Below the pieces are notes generated by a model. The model was not told where the DNA came from, did not search any database, and was given only the letters and a program-made list of their open reading frames with translations. A DNA stretch of 64,000 bases from Halarcobacter sp. (GTDB lineage Bacteria; Campylobacterota; Campylobacteria; Campylobacterales; Arcobacteraceae): assembly GCF_963676935.1 (NCBI RefSeq), contig NZ_OY781470.1, positions 744,001 to 808,000 of the forward strand. Direction: 5' to 3'. Both the position numbers and the translations under genes were made by a program. Below, piece by piece: positions 26,372 to 37,028 of the stretch. Positions within the stretch are counted from its first letter, which is position 1. The number at the start of each line of letters is the position of its first letter.

Positions 26372-27445
26372 TTATTCTCCTTTTGTAAGTTTTTCCATTA
26401 ACTCATGAACTGAAATTACTTTATCTATTTTATATCCATTTGAACCTGTAAAGAAAAGTCCAGTATCTCTATCACCTTGATATGCTGCTCCTAGTCTATC
26501 TGCAATACAATATCCAACTAGTTTAGCTTCAACTCCTCTATTACATGGTGCAACACAATTAGAGATACAAACAACTTTTGGTGCAGTTCCATCTTCAATC
26601 GATTTTTGTAAGTTTGTTCTAACCCCTCTTGCAGGCAATCCAACAGGAGATTTCATAAGTTTAATATCATCCTCTTTAGCATCTAATAATACTTTTTTAA
26701 ATTCAGCATCTGCATCACATTCAAATGTACCAATAAATCTTGTTGCCATTTGAACACCTGAGCAACCCATATCCATAAATTTGTCAATATCATTTTTATC
26801 CCAAATACCACCTGCAGCAATAATTGGTGGATTTTCCCAATTTTTTGCTTCTTCTATAACTTCTGGCACTATATTTTCTAATTGAAATTCTTCTTGGAAA
26901 CATTGCTCATAAGTAAAACCTTGGTGCCCTCCAGATTTTGGTCCTTCAACAATTACAGCATCAGGAAGTTTATTATATCTTTTCCATTTTTTACAAATAA
27001 GTTTTAAAGCTCTTGCACTAGAAACAATAGGAATCAATGCAACATCAGGAAAATCTTTTGTAAATTCAGGCATATTTGTAGGAAGTCCAGCTCCTGTAAT
27101 AATTATATTAATTCCAGCTTCACATGCATCTTTTACAATTCTTCCGTAATCGTTACATGCATAAAGTATATTACAAGCTAGTGGTGAATCTCCACATATT
27201 TTTCTTGCATTTTTAATTATTGTAGTTAAGGCATCTTTTGAATAAAAATTTAGAACATCAACTGGTTTATCTTTTTTTGTTTTTATCACATATTCATCAC
27301 TTTTATAATAACCAGTTCCAACCGCAGAAATAACTCCAAGACCACCTTCACGGCTCACAGTTCCAGCAAGTTTATCCCAACTTATTCCAACACCCATTCC
27401 ACCTTGGATGATTGGGTGTTTAATTTCATATTTTCCTATTTTCAA
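26372..27445 (-). CDS. Nitronate monooxygenase / 2-nitropropane-dioxygenase-like flavoprotein
   Basis: 357 residues, TIM-barrel FMN enzyme. It starts MKIGKYEIKHPIIQGGMGVG, the family opening, with GGLGVIS next; the middle has IVEGPKSGGHQG (the catalytic histidine region) and AAGGIWDKNDIDKFMDMGCSGVQMATRF, which binds the FMN phosphate. A C-terminal cysteine-containing stretch (CISNCVAPCNRG) is also typical of this subgroup. The natural substrate is unclear; an enoyl-reductase (FabK-like) relative is the alternative. Its tail carries the ribosome site for the amidase, and it lies 10 bases after tyrS. Confidence 0.88.
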   Translation of the reverse strand: MKIGKYEIKHPIIQGGMGVGISWDKLAGTVSREGGLGVISAVGTGYYKSDEYVIKTKKDKPVDVLNFYSKDALTTIIKNARKICGDSPLACNILYACNDYGRIVKDACEAGINIIITGAGLPTNMPEFTKDFPDVALIPIVSSARALKLICKKWKRYNKLPDAVIVEGPKSGGHQGFTYEQCFQEEFQLENIVPEVIEEAKNWENPPIIAAGGIWDKNDIDKFMDMGCSGVQMATRFIGTFECDADAEFKKVLLDAKEDDIKLMKSPVGLPARGVRTNLQKSIEDGTAPKVVCISNCVAPCNRGVEAKLVGYCIADRLGAAYQGDRDTGLFFTGSNGYKIDKVISVHELMEKLTKGE

Positions 27446-27455
27446 AATTAACCTT

Positions 27456-28664
27456 TTATTTTATTATTATCTTAGCGAAACTTTTTTTACCTTTTTGTAA
27501 AATGTATTCACCTGCATCTAAATTTAATTTTTCGTCTTTTATTTTTTCTTGATTTATACTAACAGCATTTGCTTTTACATCTCTTCTTGCTTGAGAAGTA
27601 GAGTTAACAAGTTTTGAATCAACTAATGCTTGACATATCCAAGTTCCTACTTCCATTTCATATTCAGGCATATCAGTTGGAATATCTTTTTTAGCAAAAA
27701 CTTTTTCAAATTCAACTTTCGCAATTTCCCCTTGCCCTTTACCATGAAATCTATCAACAATCTCCATAGCTAAAGCTTCTTTTACTTTTTTAGGGTGTAG
27801 TGTACCATCTTCAACACCATTTTTAAGTTCTTCAATCTCTTTTAATGATTTTGTAGATAAAAGTTCATAATATCTCCACATAAGTTCATCTGAAATTGAA
27901 AGTGTTTTACCAAACATATCGTTTGGTGCATCAGTTACTCCAATATAGTTACCTAAAGATTTAGACATCTTTTGAACACCATCTAAACCTTCTAAAATTG
28001 GCATCATTAAAACTGCTTGTTGTTTTCCTGTATTATATGCTTTTTGTAAAGTTCTTCCCATAAGAAGATTAAATTTTTGGTCAGTTCCACCCATCTCAAT
28101 ATCTGTACCCATTGCAACTGAATCATATCCTTGAAGTAAAGGATATGTAAATTCACTTACTGCTATAGGAGTATTTGAGGCATATCTTTTTGCAAAATCA
28201 TCTCTTTCCAACATTCTTGCTACAGTTAAGTTTGATGCTAGATTAATAAGTCCACCTGTTCCTAACTCTTTTAACCATTTTGAGTTAAACATAACTTTTG
28301 TTTTTTCAGGATCTAAGATTTTGAATACTTGGTCTTTATAACTTTGTGCATTTTCTAAAACTTGGTCTTCACTTAAAACTTTTCTTGTTTCACTTTTCCC
28401 TGTTGGATCCCCAATCGTTGCAGTAAAGTCACCAATTAAAAATTGTACAATACCACCAAATTTTTGAAATGTTGCCATTTTTTGGATTAGTACTGTATGT
28501 CCTAAGTGTAAATCTGGAGCAGTTGGATCAAATCCAGCTTTTACATAAAAATTTTCACCCTTTTCATAATAATTTTTAATTAATTTTTCAATTCCTTCAA
28601 AATCAATAATTTCAGCAGTTCCTCTTTTTATTTCTGCTAGGGCTTCTTTTATTTTCTCTTCCAT
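27456..28664 (-). CDS. tyrS: Tyrosyl-tRNA synthetase
   Basis: 402 residues, class I enzyme. The HIGH motif reads H53-L-G-H56 in [12 protein letters not shown] and the second signature is KMSKSLGN. The TyrRZ-type order is present: catalytic Rossmann part, anticodon-binding helices, and a C-terminal S4-like domain (about 335-402) with '[21 protein letters not shown]'. It lies 12 bases after spoT in the pyrH-rpoZ-spoT-tyrS series. Confidence 0.97.
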   Translation of the reverse strand: MEEKIKEALAEIKRGTAEIIDFEGIEKLIKNYYEKGENFYVKAGFDPTAPDLHLGHTVLIQKMATFQKFGGIVQFLIGDFTATIGDPTGKSETRKVLSEDQVLENAQSYKDQVFKILDPEKTKVMFNSKWLKELGTGGLINLASNLTVARMLERDDFAKRYASNTPIAVSEFTYPLLQGYDSVAMGTDIEMGGTDQKFNLLMGRTLQKAYNTGKQQAVLMMPILEGLDGVQKMSKSLGNYIGVTDAPNDMFGKTLSISDELMWRYYELLSTKSLKEIEELKNGVEDGTLHPKKVKEALAMEIVDRFHGKGQGEIAKVEFEKVFAKKDIPTDMPEYEMEVGTWICQALVDSKLVNSTSQARRDVKANAVSINQEKIKDEKLNLDAGEYILQKGKKSFAKIIIK

Positions 28665-28676
28665 TTATCCTCTTTT

Positions 28677-30815
28677 TTATTTATTATATGCATCTTTTTT
28701 TGAGAAAAATTCAATAACTTTTGCTTTTTTCTCTATAATTTTTCTTACCTCTTCTACATTTGAGATATTAATTTCAAACTCTATATCACAATATTGTCTG
28801 TATGAATGTTTTTCTCTACCATAATCTACAGATAAGATATATCCCTCATATTGGCTCATATAAGATAGCAATCTTGATAACTCACCTTTTGTATTTGGTA
28901 AACTAACTACCATTTTATATTGATAAAGTGTATCTACTGTCCATTTACAAAATAACATTGGTTCATTACTCATAATTTGTTTATAAGCCTTGTCACACAT
29001 TTTGTGATGAATAACAGCTTTATTTCCATCTTTGAAAGCTACAATTTCATCAGCAAATTTGGGATGGCAACAGTGGTCAAATGATACAGAATTAATACTA
29101 AAATTTGAATATAAAATCATATTGTCAAATTTAAATTTTTTGATTTTACTAGTATATATTTTAAATCTAGCTACAAATCCTCTATCTTGAATGATTTTTT
29201 TCTCAATTTCATGTTTAACATGCTTAAAGTAATCAATAATTTGTGGTACTTTATAAAGTGAATCAAACTTATAAACAGAGGTAACTTTTTCCATATATTT
29301 TGAAAAAACAGTATTGATTATATTTCTACCTGTTAACTCATCAATCTCTTTTAATCTTTGAGAACATAAAAATCTAATCTGTTTTTTTGCTCTGTTTGTT
29401 TTTACCATATCAATCCAAGAACACCTAGGAATCGCATAATCTACAGTTTTGATTGAAACAATATCTGAACTGTGAAGTTCAGTTAATAGTGGTTTTTTGA
29501 TTTTATTTATATAAGACTCTACTGCATTTTTCCCTACATCGGTGTGAACAGCATAAGCAAAATCATAAGCAGTTGAACCTCTAGGCAGATTGAAAGTATC
29601 TCCATGGGGAGAATAAACAACAATCTCTTCAGAATATAAATCATCTTTTGTATCTTGATAAAACTCTTCTACATTGTCATTTGAGTATTCTAAGGATTTT
29701 AGCCAATTTAAATTTGGTTGATGTTTTAATCCACTTTTATATTTCCAGTGAGCAGCAATACCATATTCTGCAACTTTATTCATCTCAAAAGTTCTAATTT
29801 GAACTTCATAGATTTTAGAGTTATAAAATACTGTTGTATGTATAGTTTGATATCCATTCTCTTTTGGAGTTGAAACATAATCTTTAAATCTAGAAATTAA
29901 AGGTTTATATGCAAGGTGTAAAAAACCTAATACTTTGTAACAATCTATATCTTCTGGCACTAAAATTCTAATTGCTAAAAGATCAAGAATCTCATCAATT
30001 GTTACACCTTTTCTTTGCATTTTTAAATATATAGAATAGTAGTGTTTGATTCTACTGTTGATTTGTACAGTGTTTAAATCAAAACCATTTTTTTCTAAAA
30101 CTTTTTTTGTTGAAGATATAAATTTATTAAAAGTTAATTGAATAGCATGTTGATGCTCAATCATAAAATCATCAATTTTTTTATACTCTTCAGGATAAAT
30201 ATAAAAAAATGCCAAATCTTCAAGTGTATTTTTAACTGTAGAAATACCTAGTCTATGTGCAATAGGTACATAAACAACAAGTGTTTCTTCTGCTATTCTT
30301 TTTTGTTTATTTTCAGGTAATGCTGAAAGTGTTAACATATTGTGAAGTCTATCACAAAGTTTAACAATTAAAACTCTTACATCATCAATAGATGCAATTA
30401 ACATTTTTCTAAATGTCATAGCTGAAGATATTAGTTTTTTATTTGAATCAGAAGGTGGTAATTCATGCTCTCTAATAGCATCAATTTTTGTTAGTCCATC
30501 AACCATATGAGCAACATTCTCACCCCAGTTTTCTCTTACAAAATCTAAAGTGTATTCTGTATCTTCAACAACATCATGAAGAAGAGCTGTAGCAATAATA
30601 TCTTCATCTTTTGAAAAATGTGATACAACAGTTGCAACAAGAATAGGGTGTATCACATAAGGTTCGCCACTTTTTCTAAATTGACCCTCATGAGCTTTGA
30701 TAGCAAAATCAATTATACCCTCAAGTTTTTGGCTAACTTTTGTTTCTTTATGTAGTAGTGCAATAGCATCATCCAAAGTATTAATACTTTGAACTTTTAA
30801 AATAAACGGATCCAT
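28677..30815 (-). CDS. spoT: Bifunctional (p)ppGpp synthetase/hydrolase
   Basis: 712 residues, long Rel/SpoT homologue. The HD hydrolase domain (about 25-190) contains HPILVATVVSHF and ATALLHDVVEDTEYT. The synthetase domain (about 230-350) has the RIKHYYSIYLKMQRKG and DLLAIRILV motifs. A TGS domain (about 385-445, YSPHGDTFNLPRGSTAYDFAYAVHT) and a C-terminal ACT domain follow. Both catalytic halves look intact, so it should make and break the stringent-response alarmone; Campylobacterota usually have this single enzyme. It is next to rpoZ, the RNA polymerase subunit involved in ppGpp binding. Confidence 0.96.
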   Translation of the reverse strand: MDPFILKVQSINTLDDAIALLHKETKVSQKLEGIIDFAIKAHEGQFRKSGEPYVIHPILVATVVSHFSKDEDIIATALLHDVVEDTEYTLDFVRENWGENVAHMVDGLTKIDAIREHELPPSDSNKKLISSAMTFRKMLIASIDDVRVLIVKLCDRLHNMLTLSALPENKQKRIAEETLVVYVPIAHRLGISTVKNTLEDLAFFYIYPEEYKKIDDFMIEHQHAIQLTFNKFISSTKKVLEKNGFDLNTVQINSRIKHYYSIYLKMQRKGVTIDEILDLLAIRILVPEDIDCYKVLGFLHLAYKPLISRFKDYVSTPKENGYQTIHTTVFYNSKIYEVQIRTFEMNKVAEYGIAAHWKYKSGLKHQPNLNWLKSLEYSNDNVEEFYQDTKDDLYSEEIVVYSPHGDTFNLPRGSTAYDFAYAVHTDVGKNAVESYINKIKKPLLTELHSSDIVSIKTVDYAIPRCSWIDMVKTNRAKKQIRFLCSQRLKEIDELTGRNIINTVFSKYMEKVTSVYKFDSLYKVPQIIDYFKHVKHEIEKKIIQDRGFVARFKIYTSKIKKFKFDNMILYSNFSINSVSFDHCCHPKFADEIVAFKDGNKAVIHHKMCDKAYKQIMSNEPMLFCKWTVDTLYQYKMVVSLPNTKGELSRLLSYMSQYEGYILSVDYGREKHSYRQYCDIEFEINISNVEEVRKIIEKKAKVIEFFSKKDAYNK

Positions 30816-30854
30816 ATAAGTACCTAAATTAGTAATAAAGCAGAAGCTCTACTA

Positions 30855-31073
30855 CTAATCTTTATTAACTAAACCTTCGATTTTTAAAAAACCACCTGCA
30901 ATCTCATCAATTGCAATATCAGTATATTTCATATTTTGTGTATTTTTATCAAGTAATGGTTTAGCTCCTTTACTTAATTCATCTGCTCTTTGTCCAACAG
31001 CAATAGCTAAAATATATCTGTCATTGTTTACTTTTTTTAAAGCTTGTGACATTCTTTCTTCTAATCTCATCAT
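30855..31073 (-). CDS. rpoZ: RNA polymerase omega subunit
   Basis: 72 residues. The omega signature is MRLEERMSQALKKVNNDRYILAIAVGQRADELSKGA, where N-terminal helices and the 'VAKRA.(E/Q)L' core are recognisable. It helps assemble RNA polymerase and forms part of a ppGpp site in many bacteria. It lies between pyrH (18 bases upstream) and spoT (39 bases downstream), the usual order in this phylum. The start could be either of two tandem ATG codons. Confidence 0.94.
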   Translation of the reverse strand: MMRLEERMSQALKKVNNDRYILAIAVGQRADELSKGAKPLLDKNTQNMKYTDIAIDEIAGGFLKIEGLVNKD

Positions 31074-31091
31074 TAAAAATTCCTTATTTTT

Positions 31092-31799
<708 letters not shown>

Positions 31800-31858
31800 T
31801 TATGTCCTTTTGTAGTTGTGCGATTATATCTAAAAAATTCTAAAAAAGAAGTAAAAGC

Positions 31859-32926
31859 TTAACTCAATGACCATTCATAGAAAGGTAAGACATTAATTGT
31901 AAGCTCTTTTGAGTTTATATTTTCATTGTTTGATACGGTGATTATATTAAGCTCTTTGATATTATATTCTAAGGCAGTTTTTTTTATTTTTTTTAATTGA
32001 GATTGCATAAGCATTGAGTTAAAAAAAGGGATTGAAACAATTCCAATATTTTTTTTAGGAATATAAAAATCGATATAGTCCAAATAAAATATTTGCTCTC
32101 GTTTGTTTAACAGCTCTTGAAAAATAATATTAGTAAATTCATTTTTAAATTTCTTTTTATAGCTTGTTGCACTGAAAAAAGCACTATTATATAAGAATAT
32201 TTTTTTTACTGCTTTTTCTTGATTATACTTTGATATAAAATAAATAATAAAGTTTTCTTCTAATTTTTTACATTGTTCATAAAATTTATCTTTTGATATT
32301 TTCATCTTTGATTTTAGTGAAAGATATAGTTGATTTAAAGATTTTTTTTCATCTATATTAAATATTAATATTTTAAGTATCTCTTCTGAAGTCTTGTCTT
32401 CTGAAATAATTTTGATAATATTTTGTAACTCTTTATATATTTTAAATTCAGCTGTTTGTAGTGTTTGTGGAAGATTACCATATTTTAAAAAACTATTAAA
32501 ATTATGTGTTATATTTTGATTTCTTTTATCATGCAATAAATACTCTTCAAAATCTAAAGGACTTACTTTTATAGTTTTATATCCTTTAATATCTTTTTGT
32601 AATTTAGAAGTGATTATAACACTATCACAAAATGGTATTTTAATATCAAATGAAAAATTTTCTAATACTATAACTTTTATATTATTTCTAAAAACATACT
32701 CTTCAAGATTTTGAGAAATTTCTTCTTTATCATTTCGATAATCATCAAAATCGATATAAAGATATTCTTTTGATTCAAAATTTGATAAATAATCAAAAAT
32801 AAGAAAACTTTTTCCTACTTTAGGAGCACCTAAAAGTATAGTTTTTGGATGGGTAATTCTAAATTTTCTTTCTATAAAATTTATTTTTGAGAATTCAAGT
32901 TCATGACAAAATTCTAAAGATGTCAT
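31859..32926 (-). CDS. P-loop ATPase (AAA-like), function unknown
   Basis: 355 residues. Walker A is GAPKVGKS at 33-40, and a Walker B-like strand is KVIVLENF, with Glu but no preceding Asp. The layout resembles the ATPases of the AAA_14/DUF4143 group: a P-loop domain at about 20-150, a winged-helix-like middle, and a C-terminal part with 'FYLDYIDFYIPKKNIGIVSIPF' that could be a nuclease-like remnant. It is translationally coupled to pdxA by a one-base overlap. No signal or membrane span. The role is unknown; in this phylum such proteins are widespread but uncharacterised as far as I know. Confidence 0.7.
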   Translation of the reverse strand: MTSLEFCHELEFSKINFIERKFRITHPKTILLGAPKVGKSFLIFDYLSNFESKEYLYIDFDDYRNDKEEISQNLEEYVFRNNIKVIVLENFSFDIKIPFCDSVIITSKLQKDIKGYKTIKVSPLDFEEYLLHDKRNQNITHNFNSFLKYGNLPQTLQTAEFKIYKELQNIIKIISEDKTSEEILKILIFNIDEKKSLNQLYLSLKSKMKISKDKFYEQCKKLEENFIIYFISKYNQEKAVKKIFLYNSAFFSATSYKKKFKNEFTNIIFQELLNKREQIFYLDYIDFYIPKKNIGIVSIPFFNSMLMQSQLKKIKKTALEYNIKELNIITVSNNENINSKELTINVLPFYEWSLS

Positions 32927-33861
32927 TATTTTCTATCTTGTAACTCGATAGCCTCTTTAATTGCATTTATATAACTTTTACTGTTTAGTTTTCTATTGTT
33001 TTTATATGCTATATCAAATGCTGTACCATGGTCAACTGAAGTTCTGATAATTGGTAAATTTAAACTTACATTAATACTTTCATCAAAGTATAATGCTTTT
33101 AAAGGTGCTAAACCTTGATCATGATACATTGCTACAAAGTATTTGAAGTTTTTCCTTGAGGCTTTTGAAAAGGCAGTATCAGGAACTAATGGTCCTTTAA
33201 AAATCTCTTTTTCAAGTTTTTTATTTGCATTTTTTATAGCTTTAAATATCTCTACTTCTTCATTCCCTAAAACACCATTATCACTAGCATGTGGATTTAA
33301 AGCTAATACACCAATCCTTTCGCTATTTACACTTTTATGAAAGTCAATTAGAAATTGAGTTAAACTCTCTTCTTCAATAGATTTAGCAACTTTTTTTAAA
33401 GGTATATGTTCAGTGTATAAAGAAACAAAAAGTTTTTTACAACCTAACATCATAATTGCATTTTTGCCAAAAAAGTCTCTTAGTACTTCTGTATGACCTT
33501 TATATTTAATTTTTGCTTTATTCCAAGCTTCTTTGTTTATAGGTAAAGTCGTAATTGCATCAACTTTGTTTTTATTGGCCAAATTTATAGCTTCATTAAA
33601 AGAATCATAAGAATATTTTCCACTCTTTCTTGAAACTTTTCCTGGTTTTATTTCAAAGTCACCTTTTACATCAAAAGTTTTAAAATCTTTTGGAATATTA
33701 ATTTCAAGTAGTTTTGATGCTTTGTTTAACATTGTTTTATTAATGCAATATATAGGATTACAATATTTAGAAATTTTTTCATGAGATATTAGTGCAATTT
33801 CAATACCTATTCCATTTAAATCACCAATAGAAACGGCAATTGTTGGTTTTTTTTGTTCCAT
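32926..33861 (-). CDS. pdxA: 4-hydroxythreonine-4-phosphate dehydrogenase
   Basis: 311 residues. PdxA oxidises 4-phosphohydroxy-threonine; the product is joined to 1-deoxyxylulose 5-phosphate by PdxJ to give pyridoxine phosphate. Metal-binding histidines are in [20 protein letters not shown] and [14 protein letters not shown], and the terminal stretch [14 protein letters not shown] is typical. The start overlaps the last base of pdxJ, giving the standard pdxJA pair, and its end overlaps the AAA ATPase. Confidence 0.97.
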   Translation of the reverse strand: MEQKKPTIAVSIGDLNGIGIEIALISHEKISKYCNPIYCINKTMLNKASKLLEINIPKDFKTFDVKGDFEIKPGKVSRKSGKYSYDSFNEAINLANKNKVDAITTLPINKEAWNKAKIKYKGHTEVLRDFFGKNAIMMLGCKKLFVSLYTEHIPLKKVAKSIEEESLTQFLIDFHKSVNSERIGVLALNPHASDNGVLGNEEVEIFKAIKNANKKLEKEIFKGPLVPDTAFSKASRKNFKYFVAMYHDQGLAPLKALYFDESINVSLNLPIIRTSVDHGTAFDIAYKNNRKLNSKSYINAIKEAIELQDRK

Positions 33862-34637
33862 TATAATAATTCTTTCAAATCTTTTATCGCTTTTTCTAAA
33901 CCTGTAAATACTGATCTGGCAATAATACTTTGTCCTATATTTAATTCTTCAATTGCTTTTATTGAAGTTATTTGAGTGACATTTTGATAGTTAAGTCCAT
34001 GTCCTGCTGCAACTTTTAAATTCAAGTCTTGAGCTTTTAAAGCTGCTTTTTTAATCTCTTTTTTACTTTTATCTAATAGTTTTTTTAATTCATCTCTTGG
34101 TAGTTCTAACTCTTTAATTGTATGGTGTGTATTTGCTAGATTACTGTAAAGCATTGCATAAATATTTGCAAATGAACCAGTATGTAGCTCTATCCATTCA
34201 ACATTTAGTTTAGATGAGGCTTCAATCATTTGTTTGTTTGGATCTATAAATAGTGATACTTCAATCCCATTTTTATGAAGTTTTTTTACAGCTTTTTCAA
34301 TTCTATCAAAATTTGTGATTAAATCTAACCCACCTTCAGTTGTCACCTCTTCTCTTTTTTCTGGAACAAGTGTTGCTCTCATTGGTTTCAAATCACATAC
34401 TATATCAATAATCTCTTCATCTATAGCACATTCTAAATTCACGGGTAGAGGTGATAGTTTACATATAATCTCTGCATCTTTGTCATGTATGTGTCTTCTA
34501 TCTTCTCTTAGATGTATTGTAATTTGGTCTGCACCTGCTAGTTTACAAATAGATATTGCATCTAATGGATTAGGGTCATTTATTTTTCTAGCTTCTCTTA
34601 AAACGGCAATATGGTCTATATTTACTCCAAGTAACAA
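33861..34637 (-). CDS. pdxJ: Pyridoxine 5'-phosphate synthase
   Basis: 258 residues, TIM barrel. It starts [18 protein letters not shown], the family signature, followed by [17 protein letters not shown], with conserved H and R residues for substrate binding, NLECAID with the glutamate of the active site, and [11 protein letters not shown] near the end. It is the first gene of the pdxJ-pdxA-ATPase set and lies 10 bases after trpE. Confidence 0.97.
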   Translation of the reverse strand: MLLGVNIDHIAVLREARKINDPNPLDAISICKLAGADQITIHLREDRRHIHDKDAEIICKLSPLPVNLECAIDEEIIDIVCDLKPMRATLVPEKREEVTTEGGLDLITNFDRIEKAVKKLHKNGIEVSLFIDPNKQMIEASSKLNVEWIELHTGSFANIYAMLYSNLANTHHTIKELELPRDELKKLLDKSKKEIKKAALKAQDLNLKVAAGHGLNYQNVTQITSIKAIEELNIGQSIIARSVFTGLEKAIKDLKELL

Positions 34638-34647
34638 AACAATTCCT

Positions 34648-36057
34648 TTATGATAAATCTTTTAATGTTGAAATATTAGCGGCAAGTTTATTTTGCACTT
34701 CTAAAAATTCAAGTTCTGGTTGGCTATCTGCAACTACACCTGCTCCTGCTTGGAAAATCACTTTATCTTTTGTAAGCATTGTGGTTCTAATAGTAATTGC
34801 ACTATCCATATTTCCATCAAATCCAAAGTAAGCAATACTTCCAGAATAGAAATTTCTTTTTATCCCTTCAAATTGAGCTATAAGTTCCATTGCTCTAATT
34901 TTAGGTGCTCCTGTCATTGTCCCTGCTGTAAAAGTAGCTGCAAAAAGATCAAACATGTCATATTTGTCATCGATTTTTGCTTCTACATCTGAAACCATAT
35001 GCATAACATGCGAATATCTTTCAACTCTCATAAGTTCAGTTGCTTTTACAGTTCCAGGTTTTGCAACTCTACCTACATCATTTCTTCCAAGGTCAACAAG
35101 CATAATATGTTCTGCTCTTTCTTTATCATCACTTATCATCTCTTGTTCAAGTTCTAAATCTCTATCTAGATTTTTTCCTCTTTTTCGTGTTCCGGCAATT
35201 GGTCTTAAAAGGATATGTCCATCTATAAGTCTTACCATAACTTCAGGAGAACTTCCTGCAATTGAAAAATCTTCAAACTCTAAGAAAAAAAGATATGGAC
35301 TAGGATTTTTACTTCGAAGTGCTCTATAAAAACTTAAGTGATCAACTTTTGCATTTTGAATAAATCTATTTGACATTAGTATTTGAAAAACATCTCCTGA
35401 TTTAATCATCTCCTTAGATTTTTCTACCATTTTAAAAAACTCTTCTTTGGTATAATTGAATTTTCCTTCATCTAAAAGTTGAGCTTTTTTTATTGGTGTA
35501 AAAAAGTATTGTGTTAAAAGTTCAGCCTCAATTTTTTCTAAATCATCTGCTTTTTCTTCTAATGATGTAACCATTACAAGTTTTGAGGTTTTATGTGAAA
35601 AACCTAAGATTATATTTGGTCTAATAAGATCTAAGTCCGGAATATGAAGTTGGTCTTCAAGATTATTCATATATTTTTTTAATACAGGTTCAAACTCTTT
35701 ACCTATATCATAACCTACATTACCAATAAATCCATCAACAAGCCCAATTCCTAACTCTTCAGATTTTTGTTTATAAAACTCTTTATCTATAGATTTATAA
35801 TATTTTTGTAAAAATTTTAAAGGGTTAGAATCTACTTTATTTATCTCTTTTTTTTCATTTTTATAGTAGCAAATACCATCTTGATACCAAACTCTTTCTC
35901 TATCACCTATTACAATGTATGAGTAGTTTCCCTCTGCCGAATTGATTGTACTTTCAAATAAAAATGTTATTTCATTTTTATATAGCTTTTTAACTTTTTC
36001 GTAGATCGAAACAGGAGTGAATTGATCTAGAAAAAGTTCTTTAGAAAAAAATTGCAT
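34648..36057 (-). CDS. trpE: Anthranilate synthase component I
   Basis: 469 residues. TrpE converts chorismate to anthranilate with ammonia from the TrpG subunit. The N-terminal ES-x5-S sequence (FLFESTINSAEGNYSYI) is that of the tryptophan feedback site, which argues against the paralogue PabB. The chorismate-binding domain (about 195-465) includes GSSPEVMVRL, RPIAGTRKRG, EHIMLVDLGRNDVGRVA, the FAATFTAGTMTGAPKIRAMELI block and FQAGAGVVADS. No trpG/D neighbour is present; the only other trp gene in the window is trpB at 47.3 kb, so the pathway is scattered. Confidence 0.93.
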   Translation of the reverse strand: MQFFSKELFLDQFTPVSIYEKVKKLYKNEITFLFESTINSAEGNYSYIVIGDRERVWYQDGICYYKNEKKEINKVDSNPLKFLQKYYKSIDKEFYKQKSEELGIGLVDGFIGNVGYDIGKEFEPVLKKYMNNLEDQLHIPDLDLIRPNIILGFSHKTSKLVMVTSLEEKADDLEKIEAELLTQYFFTPIKKAQLLDEGKFNYTKEEFFKMVEKSKEMIKSGDVFQILMSNRFIQNAKVDHLSFYRALRSKNPSPYLFFLEFEDFSIAGSSPEVMVRLIDGHILLRPIAGTRKRGKNLDRDLELEQEMISDDKERAEHIMLVDLGRNDVGRVAKPGTVKATELMRVERYSHVMHMVSDVEAKIDDKYDMFDLFAATFTAGTMTGAPKIRAMELIAQFEGIKRNFYSGSIAYFGFDGNMDSAITIRTTMLTKDKVIFQAGAGVVADSQPELEFLEVQNKLAANISTLKDLS

Positions 36058-36072
36058 TTATTAGATACCTTA

Positions 36073-36999
36073 TTAATATGTTAATATGAATGCACCAGTT
36101 ACATTTAATTGTCTTTTAATGTTATCTGTCGCATTTTTTGCTTGTCCTCTTGATGAGTATGGTCCTATTAAAACTTTATGGAAAACTTTTCCATTTATAG
36201 AAACTTTATAAACTTTATATGAAAAACCTTTTGTTTTAATGGTATTTAAATATTCTGCACTAGGCATCTTAGAGAAAGCTCCAATTTGAACAAAAGTTCC
36301 TTTTGGTTTTGTAGTAATTGCGCTAGTTGATGATGAGATGGCATTTTGGATAACTTTAGGTTGAGTTTTTTTAACAACAGGTTTAGGTTTTGCAACTTTT
36401 TTAACAGGAGTTGGTTTTATCTCTTCTTTTACATTAAAAACATCAGGTTTAGTTTTTTCAACTTTAGTATCTTCAACTAACTCTTTTTGTTCAATTTTTT
36501 CAAGACTCAAGTTTTCATCTATTTTTTCTTCTGCTTGAGCTTCTTTCTCTTTTTCTTCTTTTATATTTTTTAATTTTTCATTGATGATTTTTTGATATTG
36601 CTCTTCAATGTTTTCATTGCCAATACTATTCTGTGTAGCACTTGAACTATCTTTTGTAAATGAGTCAGTTGATGTTGAATCATTAGTTAAAAGGCGAATA
36701 ACTATAATAGTTAATAAAAAAAGTATTACAAGGATTAACCCTAAAACAAGATATTTCTTTTTACTTTGTTCATTTGAAGTATTTTTCCCAAGCATAATAT
36801 CGCTATATTCCCTTTCTTCTTGTATCTCAATCTCTCTATCAAGTTGACTTTGTGAAGAAGAGGGTTGTTGTGGTTGTGGTACCTCTTGTTGTTCAAAGTT
36901 AGACTCATTGTTTTTTATCTCATTTAATCTATCTTCAATCTCACTTTTTTCTTGTTTTAATTGAACTTTCTTTATAAAATCTTCGCCTCTAATTTCCAT
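36073..36999 (-). CDS. SPOR-domain membrane protein
   Basis: 308 residues. A charged cytoplasmic N-terminus (about 1-80, Glu/Gln-rich) is followed by one membrane span (about 83-105, KKYLVLGLILVILFLLTIIVI), a long lysine/glutamate-rich periplasmic linker with several 'KP' repeats, and a C-terminal SPOR domain (about 232-308, FVQIGAFSKMPSAEYLNTIK ... FHKVLIGPYSSRGQA). SPOR domains bind denuded peptidoglycan at the division site, so a role in cell division is likely, as in DedD/FtsN. It lies between glyA and trpE, as in Campylobacter. Confidence 0.85.
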   Translation of the reverse strand: MEIRGEDFIKKVQLKQEKSEIEDRLNEIKNNESNFEQQEVPQPQQPSSSQSQLDREIEIQEEREYSDIMLGKNTSNEQSKKKYLVLGLILVILFLLTIIVIRLLTNDSTSTDSFTKDSSSATQNSIGNENIEEQYQKIINEKLKNIKEEKEKEAQAEEKIDENLSLEKIEQKELVEDTKVEKTKPDVFNVKEEIKPTPVKKVAKPKPVVKKTQPKVIQNAISSSTSAITTKPKGTFVQIGAFSKMPSAEYLNTIKTKGFSYKVYKVSINGKVFHKVLIGPYSSRGQAKNATDNIKRQLNVTGAFILTY

Positions 37000-37028
37000 A
37001 AAATATCCTTAATACTTTTTGGTTTAAT

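Noticed and set aside
34955..35329. Plus-strand open frame of 124 codons
   Set aside because: Opposite trpE, serine-rich shadow frame without ribosome site.
34648..36057. PabB instead of TrpE
   Set aside because: The N-terminal FLFES...S feedback-site pattern favours TrpE; no aminodeoxychorismate lyase gene is adjacent.
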